Source: Varibaculum cambriense (GTDB lineage Bacteria > Actinomycetota > Actinomycetes > Actinomycetales > Actinomycetaceae). From it: 64,000 bases of DNA. Shown in pieces: positions 56,767 to 64,000 of the stretch (position 1 is the stretch's first letter; each line of letters begins with the position of its first letter). The position numbers and the translations under genes were made by a program. The stretch covers positions 1 to 64,000 of the forward strand of contig NZ_PKHX01000002.1 in assembly GCF_002848005.1 (NCBI RefSeq), read 5' to 3'. The notes under the pieces are model-generated. The model was not told where the DNA came from and made no database searches. It saw only the letters and a program-made list of their open reading frames with translations.

Positions 56767-57456
56767 TTAGGACTGCAAACCGGTGGCAGTTAGATAGGCG
56801 AGGACGGCGCGCACCCGACGGTTGGGTTCATCGGGAGTCAGTCCCAGTTTCATAAACACATTGGCGATATGTTTTGCCACCGAGGCACCCGAGAGGAATA
56901 GTTTCTTTGCGATTTCCTCATTGGATAAACCTTGCGCCATTAGCCCTAAGACTTCGCTTTCCCGGGCAGTAAGGCTGGCGAGGGCGGAGCCCCGCTCTCG
57001 CACCAGTTTCACTGCTACCTCCGGATCTACTACTACCCCACCGCTGGCCACGGTCTTCAAAGCGTTCAAGAAGTCTGCAACCCGCGACACCCGCTCTTTC
57101 AGCAGATACCCGGTACCAGCTGCGTGCTGCCCGGGTGGGGGCAGCTGATCGGCACTAAAAAGTTGCGCCGCGTAGGCCGGGGCCACGTATTGACTGAGTA
57201 CCATAATCCCCAGGTCGGGGTACTCTTCGCGAATCTTTACCGCGGCGCGCAAGCCATCATCGCTCATGCCGGGCGGCATCCGCACATCGGTTACCAGCAC
57301 ATCCGGGAGCTGACCAGCCTGCCCCGCTTGTTTCACCGCGGCAATTAGCCCCGGCGCGTCCTCGGCTTGGGCGATTACTTGATGTCCTAGGCGCTCGAGC
57401 AGCCCGGCTAATCCTTCTCGGATCAAAGTTGCGTCATCAGCCAAGATGATTTTCAT
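56767..57456 (-). CDS. NarL/FixJ-family response regulator
   Basis: A 229-residue protein. The receiver begins MKIILADDATLIREGL, the phosphoacceptor Asp lies in VLVTDVRMPPGM, and the output is a LuxR-type HTH (LTARESEVLGLMAQGLSNEEIAKKLF). A relatively long insertion (AQLFSADQLPPPGQHAAG) precedes the LLKERV switch segment. The kinase gene overlaps its start by 4 bp (ATGA). The divergent ABC genes are the likely target. Confidence 0.92.
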   Translation of the reverse strand: MKIILADDATLIREGLAGLLERLGHQVIAQAEDAPGLIAAVKQAGQAGQLPDVLVTDVRMPPGMSDDGLRAAVKIREEYPDLGIMVLSQYVAPAYAAQLFSADQLPPPGQHAAGTGYLLKERVSRVADFLNALKTVASGGVVVDPEVAVKLVRERGSALASLTARESEVLGLMAQGLSNEEIAKKLFLSGASVAKHIANVFMKLGLTPDEPNRRVRAVLAYLTATGLQS

Positions 57457-58706
57457 ACTGTCTCCTTCGCGGATACTAGAATCGGAATCTCCCCGCGCAC
57501 CGTAGTTGGTCCGCCGGTCGGGGAAATTACCCGCAAAGTTCCCCCGAAGGCTTCCAGGCGCGCCTGCAAACCGGCCAAGCCATGCCCCGGGTTAATACTT
57601 GCCCCGCCGGCTCCATTATCGGTAATCGAAACCACCAGGGAAGAACCCGCCACCACCAATACTGAAACCTCGGCTTGGGGTGCATATTTTGCCACGTTGG
57701 TGAGGGACTCACATACCAGGTAGTAGGCGGCAGCAGCGGCTCCCGGCGGCAGCTTGGGCAGCTCAAAGGGCATCCGGACATCCACTTTCAAAGGAGATTC
57801 AGCACAAACATCGCGTACTGCCTCGGCCAGTCCCTTATCGGAAAGCACTTTCGGATGTACCCCGGCAACTGTACGTCGCAGCGCCGCTAAAGCTTGGTCA
57901 TTGGCGTCTTGCGCTTCCCGCAATAAACCTAAAATCTGTTGTATCTGCGCGCAGGTATCGGACTCGCCGTTGTCTTCCCCCTCCGGACAGTCCTTAGAAG
58001 ATTCCGAGGAGGCCAGCATTTCCAGGTTTAGTTCCGCCTCACCCACTTTCATGGAGGCTGCCACTAGGTATTGCTGGGCACCATCATGCAGATCCCGTTC
58101 AATACGGCGACGTTCAATCTCGAAAGCATCGACTATTTCCCGGCGCGAGCGATGCAATTGAACAATTTCCTCCGCGCTTAACGGACCGGTAGTGGCAATA
58201 GTAAAAACCAACCGCGCGTAAATTCCGCTGGCCAGTGCAAACAGCAGCCATAGCAGGATCAACACCAGATATACCCGCCGGTCACTAAAGCTTCTCAAAC
58301 CCAGGAGATAGGTAAGTGCCATAATCAATAAATTGAGTAACGGCAAAGAGGCAATCAGATTTGCTAATAGGCAAAACAGGAAAATCGGGATGGAACGGGT
58401 ATTTATGTATTCCGCAGTACTATGATCATCTCTTTCTAGAATCGCTTCCCCGCCGGGAACCTGCCAAAAATGCCAGATAGCAGCATCTTGCCGCCCCAGC
58501 ATGGCGCTAGCGCGGTAACGCACCGCCGCCGTGTAGTGGGAAAGTACCGCCCGCGAGCGTCGGAACAGCACCAGCATTGCCCCCACGTGTGCCACCAGTG
58601 AAAATAGCTCAATCGCTAGGAAGGGAATCCCCAGCCGGAGGCTGGAACGTACCAGGGAGCTTCGGTGGTAAGTTACCCCGCGAAAATAGGGATCAGTTCG
58701 CTGCAT
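57453..58706 (-). CDS. NarL-type sensor histidine kinase (HisKA_3)
   Basis: A 417-residue membrane kinase with an N-terminal membrane domain of about five hydrophobic segments (about 30-195) and almost no extracellular loop. This resembles intramembrane-sensing kinases of the LiaS/BceS kind, whose signal often comes from a partner transporter. The H-box is RRIERDLHDGAQQYLVAA, the N-box is VCESLTNVAKYAP, and DNGAGGA, GHGLAGLQARLEAFGG form the ATP lobe. It heads a two-gene unit with the response regulator and faces the ABC transporter genes. Confidence 0.9.
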   Translation of the reverse strand: MQRTDPYFRGVTYHRSSLVRSSLRLGIPFLAIELFSLVAHVGAMLVLFRRSRAVLSHYTAAVRYRASAMLGRQDAAIWHFWQVPGGEAILERDDHSTAEYINTRSIPIFLFCLLANLIASLPLLNLLIMALTYLLGLRSFSDRRVYLVLILLWLLFALASGIYARLVFTIATTGPLSAEEIVQLHRSRREIVDAFEIERRRIERDLHDGAQQYLVAASMKVGEAELNLEMLASSESSKDCPEGEDNGESDTCAQIQQILGLLREAQDANDQALAALRRTVAGVHPKVLSDKGLAEAVRDVCAESPLKVDVRMPFELPKLPPGAAAAAYYLVCESLTNVAKYAPQAEVSVLVVAGSSLVVSITDNGAGGASINPGHGLAGLQARLEAFGGTLRVISPTGGPTTVRGEIPILVSAKETV

Positions 58707-58753
58707 ACCTATATTTTAGGAGGACGCTCCCGGTAAAGAACACCGCCCGCTGA

Positions 58754-58791
58754 CTACCTTTAGGGTAGTGCCAGCTCTACCTTAAAAGTAG
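58754..58791. promoter_or_regulatory. two 15-bp palindromic sites in the kinase/ABC divergent region
   Basis: CTACCTTTAGGGTAG (58754-58768) and CTACCTTAAAAGTAG (58777-58791) share the arms CTACC/GTAG and are spaced 23 bp start to start, about two helix turns. This is the layout expected for a NarL-type regulator dimer pair; the adjacent response regulator is the obvious candidate. Confidence 0.65.
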
Positions 58792-58797
58792 TTTGTA

Positions 58798-58817
58798 CCC
58801 GCTGTTAGCACAGCGGG
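58798..58817 (+). promoter_or_regulatory. leader hairpin before the first ABC ATPase
   Basis: CCCGCTG-TTAGCA-CAGCGGG, 20 nt before the ATPase start codon and just before AAAGG (58818-58822). It could influence initiation or mRNA stability. Confidence 0.4.
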
Positions 58818-58837
58818 AAAGGCGTCAAGATAAGAGT

Positions 58838-59545
58838 ATGTTGATTCAAACCCAGGGGCTCACCAAGATTTACGGCTCCCACACGGTGCTGGCTGATATT
58901 GATTTAACTATTGGCGAGGGCGAACAGGTAGCGATTACCGGACCGACTCAAGCCGGAAAAACCACCCTCCTGTATCTACTCAGCGGGATTGTGCGTCCCT
59001 CTTCCGGAACGGTGATCTTAGATGGCCGGGATTTATCAGAAATGTCGCGCCGCCAGTTGCAGGCACTGCGCCGCGAACGTTTCGGTTTTATTTTCCAATC
59101 CGAACAACTCCTTCCCGAACTGCAAGTACTAGAAAATGTGGCTTTACCACTGCTGTTACAAGGATTCGGACGCGCAGAAGCAAAACAGCGCGCCTTAAAA
59201 GAGCTACAACGATTGGGACTCGAAGATATTAGTCGGCAAATGACTGCCGGACTCAGCCCGGCTTTGGCTGCGCGAGTAGCTATCGCCCGCGCTTTAGCAA
59301 TCCGCCCCCGGGTGATTTTTGCTGATCAGCCGACGGCGCTGCTAGATCCCGTCTCTGGCCAAGAAGCGATGCAGGCGTTATCGCTGGCAGCAGCGCGCAC
59401 CCACGCCACCCTTTTGGTTTCCACCGTAAATCCGCAGGTAGCGGCGTGGTGCCAGCGAACTATCACCCTGCGAGACGGATTAATTGCCCAAGACAGTCGA
59501 CGCGAATCTACCTCAGAAACCGTATTCCAGATCGAGGACGCATAA
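58838..59545 (+). CDS. ABC transporter ATP-binding protein with degenerate catalytic motifs
   Basis: A 235-residue nucleotide-binding domain of the MacB/LolD class. Walker A is intact (GPTQAGKT, 35-42), as is the Q-loop Gln87 (FIFQSEQLLP). The signature LSGGQ is replaced by LSPAL (139-143), followed by an otherwise normal AARVAIARAL. Walker B reads VIFADQPTALLD, with Gln164 where the catalytic Glu should be. The H-loop histidine is lost (LLVSTVNP, Val197). It should bind ATP but hydrolyse it poorly. Start chosen at ATG 58838, which is the family N terminus; the frame is open 15 codons upstream. It is adjacent to the permease gene (stop and start abut). Confidence 0.88.
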   Translation: MLIQTQGLTKIYGSHTVLADIDLTIGEGEQVAITGPTQAGKTTLLYLLSGIVRPSSGTVILDGRDLSEMSRRQLQALRRERFGFIFQSEQLLPELQVLENVALPLLLQGFGRAEAKQRALKELQRLGLEDISRQMTAGLSPALAARVAIARALAIRPRVIFADQPTALLDPVSGQEAMQALSLAAARTHATLLVSTVNPQVAAWCQRTITLRDGLIAQDSRRESTSETVFQIEDA

Positions 59546-61165
59546 ATGACTCTGGGACGAATTATTATCTGCTGGCGAGGGCGAGACTTTAAGGATCGCC
59601 CCGCTCAAGCGGCCTCGATACTATCGGCCGCCCTCACCTGTTACTGCCTGCTAGCCGTACTAGGCGGGATTCATGCTTTTCTGGTCAGGCGTTTATGGGT
59701 ATTACCTCAGGGGGCAGATACTTTGGGGCGCGCCCTCGCCGTCTTGCCCAGCCATACCCGTAGCTATGAGCACGAGGCCGTGTCTGTCATCTATATTTCG
59801 TTGTTTGTTTTCGCCACTCTGCTGATCACCTTTCCGCTGATTGCGCTGTGGTGGAACCGTCTGGAGCTAGATGAGCAGCGTTTAGGGGACGCTCTGGTCA
59901 GTTTGTATCGCTTGGGAGCGAGCACCAGAACTCGTTTTTTCTTTAGCTGCTATTCGATTTATAGCTATATTTTTACCGGATTTGTGCTGGGTGCCGCAGT
60001 TTACGCGCTCTCTTTGCCAATCCTTGAAAATATCCAGATTCTCGGTTTTAACCCCACCGCCAAAGACCTGCTACCCCCTTGGTGGATTCTGCTCCTGTCC
60101 CTGGTTGTACTCTTGTTAATCCCGATCTGGAAAATCACTCTGCTATTGCGCCAACAGCGGGGAATTCCCGCGGAAACCCGCCGCCGCTTCAACATTTCTT
60201 TCATTTCCTCCTGGTTTAAAGGTTCCACCCGTAACACCGCTATTTTCTGGTTAATCGTGCTGGCAATACCGATTCTGCTAGCTGGAATGGTGATCGCCGG
60301 ATTATCGGCACTAGCCTTAGCGCCCGTCATGATGCTGGCTTTCCTTTGGGTGCTGCTGTTTTGGCTGCCCGCCAAAGTGCTGACCTTGATTTGTTGGCCT
60401 TTAACTTTTAGTCGCTACCCCGCAGTGCTTTTGGCTGCCCGCGCGATCCGCGCGCATGCCTCTCGAATTTGGACAGCGTTGGCACCGGTGCTTTCTCTGG
60501 CCGCCACCTATCTGTTGTCGCTATTCTTCCTGGCGGTAGCCGATAGCTACACCGATTCCTTGCGACTTGAAACCGCCTCTCCCGGCACAGATGGTGAATA
60601 TCAGGAAACTTTGCATCTGCATTACTTATTGATGCGCCTAGTGCAGCAGGACGTAAAAACCGGGTGGCTGTTAACTGCGGCCATAGTTACAGTGACTACT
60701 GCTTTCTCCCTAGCTACCACGGTGATGGCCTCCAATCGCCGCGAACAAGAACAAACCAATCTGCTATTAAAGCTCGGATGCCCACCGGCAGTTATCTGGA
60801 GGCAGCGGATGTGGGAAATCATCATCGTTTACGCGTTTGGATTCTTGCTATGCACATTACTCCTGTTTATCACGGCCAGCTCTACGACCGTTTCGCCTCC
60901 GATAAACATTTGGGAAATAGTCACTTCGGCAATAGCCCCTCTCACCTGGATGATAATCGGGGTTTTGGGTCTGCAAGCCCTGGTGTTTATGGTGCTCACC
61001 CGAGTGCAGAACACCGAGATAATCCCGCATTTTAAACGCCAACAGTTAAAATCTAAGCAGCAGGTACGCCCGCATGATCCCGCTGTTTTAGTTCCGGAAT
61101 CTTCAATAATTTCGGGAAGTTCAAGCGAAATCGCAACAAATTTTTTGCAGGAAAACGAAAGGTAA
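59546..61165 (+). CDS. FtsX-like ABC transporter permease
   Basis: A 539-residue membrane protein with about ten hydrophobic segments. A C-terminal FtsX/MacB-type unit is suggested by REQEQTNLLLKLGCPPAVIW followed by the last transmembrane segments; the first half has four and the second six segments, with short loops rather than a large periplasmic domain. This resembles BceB/VraG-type peptide-sensing or peptide-resistance permeases, with which NarL or BceS-type kinases associate. The ATG follows the ATPase stop codon directly. Pairing with the degenerate ATPase encoded upstream is inferred from position. Confidence 0.8.
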   Translation: MTLGRIIICWRGRDFKDRPAQAASILSAALTCYCLLAVLGGIHAFLVRRLWVLPQGADTLGRALAVLPSHTRSYEHEAVSVIYISLFVFATLLITFPLIALWWNRLELDEQRLGDALVSLYRLGASTRTRFFFSCYSIYSYIFTGFVLGAAVYALSLPILENIQILGFNPTAKDLLPPWWILLLSLVVLLLIPIWKITLLLRQQRGIPAETRRRFNISFISSWFKGSTRNTAIFWLIVLAIPILLAGMVIAGLSALALAPVMMLAFLWVLLFWLPAKVLTLICWPLTFSRYPAVLLAARAIRAHASRIWTALAPVLSLAATYLLSLFFLAVADSYTDSLRLETASPGTDGEYQETLHLHYLLMRLVQQDVKTGWLLTAAIVTVTTAFSLATTVMASNRREQEQTNLLLKLGCPPAVIWRQRMWEIIIVYAFGFLLCTLLLFITASSTTVSPPINIWEIVTSAIAPLTWMIIGVLGLQALVFMVLTRVQNTEIIPHFKRQQLKSKQQVRPHDPAVLVPESSIISGSSSEIATNFLQENER

Positions 61166-61169
61166 ACCG

Positions 61170-62519
61170 GTGAATAATAATCAGCCCGATCAGCCAGCAA
61201 CTCCCGAGGAGTTCCACCGCTACCAAAAGCCACGCCACGCCACGCCACCTTCTCCCGCAGCTCCCCCTGCGGGAATGCCAGTGGTTAAAACTCAAGTTCA
61301 GCGCCCGGCAACACAGAAGGCTTTCCCAGCCCGCCAGTCCGGCAACGTCCTTCCCCGACACACCGGTGTTCCCCAAGCGGCAAGTCCGCTACCTCCACAG
61401 GTCAATAGCTATCAGGGAGCGAATCCGGCTCTCCCCCAAACACCGCAGCCGGTAAACCCGACTTTCACCCCAGCCTCACCGCCGGTAACCCCGGCTTTCC
61501 CGCAGTCGGCAAGCTCAACTTTTCCCCAGACGCAAGCGAGCGCGCCGCAAATACCGGCGGCAGTTAGCCCACAACAACCACCACTGCCCTCCCCGCAGCC
61601 TATTACCACTCCCGAGCACCCTCAGCCAGGGTCGCCAGGAGCTCAGGCAGCTACGCAGCCACCAGCAACCCAGATAGCTGCGCCCCAAATGGCTCCTGCG
61701 CAGCCGCTCCGTCGCCACGCAGACACCTCCTCACTGCCCGAAAAGCCCAGCACCGCGGTGCCAGAGCCGTACACTAGCGCTGCTCCTAGTAGCTCCAACG
61801 CCGCGCAAGGATCCCCGGTGGTAAGCCTCAATAGTGTTTATAAAATCTATCGGCAGGGCGAAACCGAAGTGCGCGCCCTCGACGGTATTGATCTGCAAAT
61901 CTATTTCGGACAGTTCACCGCGATTGTGGGCCCCTCCGGCTCCGGTAAATCGACTCTCCTGCATTGCCTGGCCGGTCTCGATAGTGTCACCAAGGGTACC
62001 GTGCAGGTAGCTGGTAAAGATTTGGCCACTATGAACGACAAAACCCTCACTCAGTTCCGCCGTGACCACATTGGGTTCGTTTTCCAATCCTTCAATCTGA
62101 TGCCCACCCTGACCGCCTTGGAAAACATCCGGCTCCCCCAACTGCTAGCGGGCAAAAAGACCTCTCCCAACTGGGAAAACCAGATCATTGAAATCTTGGA
62201 TCTCAAAGATCGACTAACCCATAAGCCTTCCGAACTCTCTGGGGGGCAGCAGCAACGGGTGGCGGTCGCCCGCGCCCTGATTACTAAACCTGCCCTGCTA
62301 GTAGCGGATGAACCCACTGGAAACCTGGATTCGGCCTCCTCTAAGGAAGTCCTGAAACTGCTACGCAATGCTGCCAGTGAACTGGGGCAATCAGTAGTGA
62401 TGGTTACTCACGACCCCGGTGCCGCCGCGGTTGCCGACCGGGTGTTGATCGTCAAAGACGGAAAAATCACCGAAGAACTTTCTCACCCCACTCGCGGGCA
62501 ACTTTCCCAGGTGATCTAA
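61170..62519 (+). CDS. ABC transporter ATP-binding protein with ~210-residue Pro/Gln-rich N-terminal extension
   Basis: A 449-residue protein. The first ~210 residues are Pro/Gln/Ala/Thr-rich and likely disordered (short PQ and SP tracts). The rest is a canonical MacB/LolD-type nucleotide-binding domain: GPSGSGKST (about 252), FVFQSFNLMPTLTALENI, LSGGQQQRVAVARAL (about 356), LLVADEPTGNLDS (about 378) and MVTHDP. The start is GTG 61170 with AAAGGT upstream, 5 bp after the permease. Its permease is probably the next gene. The extension has no parallel in typical MacB/LolD ATPases. Confidence 0.9.
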   Translation: MNNNQPDQPATPEEFHRYQKPRHATPPSPAAPPAGMPVVKTQVQRPATQKAFPARQSGNVLPRHTGVPQAASPLPPQVNSYQGANPALPQTPQPVNPTFTPASPPVTPAFPQSASSTFPQTQASAPQIPAAVSPQQPPLPSPQPITTPEHPQPGSPGAQAATQPPATQIAAPQMAPAQPLRRHADTSSLPEKPSTAVPEPYTSAAPSSSNAAQGSPVVSLNSVYKIYRQGETEVRALDGIDLQIYFGQFTAIVGPSGSGKSTLLHCLAGLDSVTKGTVQVAGKDLATMNDKTLTQFRRDHIGFVFQSFNLMPTLTALENIRLPQLLAGKKTSPNWENQIIEILDLKDRLTHKPSELSGGQQQRVAVARALITKPALLVADEPTGNLDSASSKEVLKLLRNAASELGQSVVMVTHDPGAAAVADRVLIVKDGKITEELSHPTRGQLSQVI

Positions 62520-64000
62520 ATGCGTTTCCTAACTAAAGCCAACCTGAAAGCCCATGCCCGGCAATATATTGCTACTGCCTGCGCTATTATCATCTGCTGT
62601 ATTTTTATTTGCCTCGCCAGCTCCTTCGGATCCGTCATGGCCTGGACTATGGGGGCCGGCGAAACCCAATTGATGAAAAACACCCAGGTGGTAGTTACCT
62701 ACGGGGAGTTTGACGAAAACTCTCAAGCGGCCGTAAACGGAACCGTCGCTGTTGAAAAGTTCAAAGCGGATCCGCTAGCGGGAATCATCGCTGACCGTGC
62801 CGGGATTCGCCAAGCAAATGGCATCGACCTGGAATTACAGCCGGTTTATCAGACCCGGGTCGGAGCTACTATCGGGAAAAAGGCCGTACAGATGCAAGGG
62901 ATAGGACTGTTTTCGCCCCAGTTCTACCGTCCTCCCCTTAGTGAAGGTAAAGCACCTACCGGAAAAAATCAGATCGCCCTGGCTAACTCTTATCTGGAAA
63001 AAACTGGAGTCGGGATAGGGGACACTATCGAAATCCAGGTTCCACCCTCCTACGACGGCGAGGGTGCGAAACCCACCACCCAAAAAGCTACGGTCAGCGG
63101 GATTGTACGCCGGGATGCCTCCATGTATATCGGTCAGGTTCCCGACGTGTACCTCTCCCCTGAACTGGGTAAACGTTTAGCGAAAGCCACCGGGACGGGA
63201 GTTAGCCAGATTTTGGTGCATACTCAGCAGGATCCGGCGGCGCTCGCCCAAAAATTGGGGCAATATCTAAATGATAAACAGCTGCTCAGCAAAGATTTAG
63301 CGGTAGTTACCGTAACCCAAAAACAAAGCGAAACCACTGCCGGCAAGGCAGAACAAATCGCCTTACAGGCGGTCGCCTTATTTTTCCCGCTACTAGCGGT
63401 GCTGGTTTGTATCGGGATTGTTTCGGTTACTTTTGAAGTGGTGCTGGCTAGAAGGCGACGGGAAACCGCCCTGCTGCGCTGCGTAGGCGCTACCGTCGCG
63501 CAGGTACGCCGGGCGGCGTTCTTAGAATGTCTACTGGTAGGAATAGTTTCCGCGCTAACCGGGACTCTGATTGGTTGGCTAGGCTCAATCGCTTTGGTCT
63601 ATGGCACCGGCATGATCGGTTCCCTTTCGCAAACCCTGGAAGTAATCGGGATTTTCCCGGTGGCTCTATCCCTGGTTACCGGGATTCTAGTACCGCTTAT
63701 TGGCGCTTTGCGCCCCACCTTTGGACTCGGAAAAATCCGCCCGATTGCGGCGCTCAATACCCAGGAGCTCAATAAGAAAGGCAAACCCAAGCGACATATT
63801 TTCCATTGGATTTTAACCGCATTCCTGGCATTGTCCGGGAGCGGACTTTGGGTCCTGGCCTGGAATAATCGCGGCAGTGAAGATGGCGAAAAACAGCTAA
63901 TAACTTTGGGAGCCGCCATAGCCGGCGCCTTAATCCTGATGTGTGCCGTGTTAATGATTTGTCGTTTCCTATTGCCGGCATTTACCGCCCTATTTACCCG
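62520..64000 (+). CDS. FtsX/MacB-type permease (partial, runs off the window)
   Basis: About 493 codons visible, no stop. MRFLTKANLKAHARQYIAT starts it, a first transmembrane helix follows (ACAIIICCIFICLASSFGS), then a large extracytoplasmic domain of about 260 residues. Then come the FtsX-type membrane segments with the VVLARRRRETALLRCVGATVAQVRRAAF cytoplasmic loop (about 309-336, FtsX signature). The MacB-like topology fits the adjacent canonical ATPase: its ATG begins at the nucleotide after the ATPase TAA. The last segments at 63700-64000 suggest a second membrane block. Confidence 0.9.
   Translation, partial: MRFLTKANLKAHARQYIATACAIIICCIFICLASSFGSVMAWTMGAGETQLMKNTQVVVTYGEFDENSQAAVNGTVAVEKFKADPLAGIIADRAGIRQANGIDLELQPVYQTRVGATIGKKAVQMQGIGLFSPQFYRPPLSEGKAPTGKNQIALANSYLEKTGVGIGDTIEIQVPPSYDGEGAKPTTQKATVSGIVRRDASMYIGQVPDVYLSPELGKRLAKATGTGVSQILVHTQQDPAALAQKLGQYLNDKQLLSKDLAVVTVTQKQSETTAGKAEQIALQAVALFFPLLAVLVCIGIVSVTFEVVLARRRRETALLRCVGATVAQVRRAAFLECLLVGIVSALTGTLIGWLGSIALVYGTGMIGSLSQTLEVIGIFPVALSLVTGILVPLIGALRPTFGLGKIRPIAALNTQELNKKGKPKRHIFHWILTAFLALSGSGLWVLAWNNRGSEDGEKQLITLGAAIAGALILMCAVLMICRFLLPAFTALFT

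Noticed and set aside
58798..58817. Leader hairpin before the first ABC gene as a terminator
   Set aside because: It has no U-run and lies directly before the start codon, so it is listed as a leader structure only.

Overview
The window is chromosomal DNA of moderate GC from an actinobacterium. A WhiB-family Fe-S regulator, the small ribosomal protein bS22 beside an excisionase-like HTH gene (the Mycobacterium Rv0500/Rv0500A arrangement), DUF3017 and DUF3180 proteins and the ppa / dacB-tilS-hpt-ftsH-folE-folP-folB/K block are all actinobacterial hallmarks. The many GTG/TTG starts and the moderate GC point to Actinomycetaceae (Varibaculum or Mobiluncus-like); the genus is inference.

Layout. 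1-3303: the start of an MmeI-like restriction-modification gene, cut by the window edge inside a run of G, then a HigB toxin and a HigA antitoxin fused to an ImmA/IrrE peptidase. 3359-8710: MFS exporter, DUF3017 protein, cysteine aminopeptidase PepC and a two-domain NAD synthetase whose glutaminase domain has Gly in place of the catalytic Cys. 8823-9995: tRNA-Arg followed by a small membrane gene bracketed by inverted repeats. 9996-20223: HAD phosphatase, proline-rich membrane protein, exonuclease, GuaB, WhiB, bS22, HTH protein, convergent TrkH and TrkA, and RadA. 20246-30252: folate, FtsH, purine-salvage and cell-wall cluster, with a FolB-FolK fusion carrying a long disordered tail, and divergent ppa.

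30513-37249: secreted NlpC/P60 hydrolase, then a CUT1 sugar ABC importer (binding protein, two permeases, no ATPase) with LacI regulator, DUF624 protein, a 20-bp operator palindrome and strong intercistronic hairpins. 37520-43667: surface protein, PhoU-like/Pit phosphate uptake, lipoprotein, and a ferrous-iron locus in which FeoB has lost the front of its G domain. 43998-46723: rplK-rplA, nusG, secE and tRNA-Trp. 46935-56665: aminotransferase, two-component system, glycerol kinase/facilitator with divergent SorC regulator, MurB and glycerophosphodiesterase.

56767-64000: a NarL-type two-component system divergent from two ATPase/permease pairs of the FtsX/MacB type. The first ATPase has lost the ABC signature, the Walker B glutamate and the H-loop histidine; the second is canonical but has a proline-rich N-terminal extension of about 210 residues. 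Two near-identical palindromes lie in the divergent promoter. This looks like an envelope-stress or peptide-sensing/efflux unit and is the most unusual multigene system in the window.
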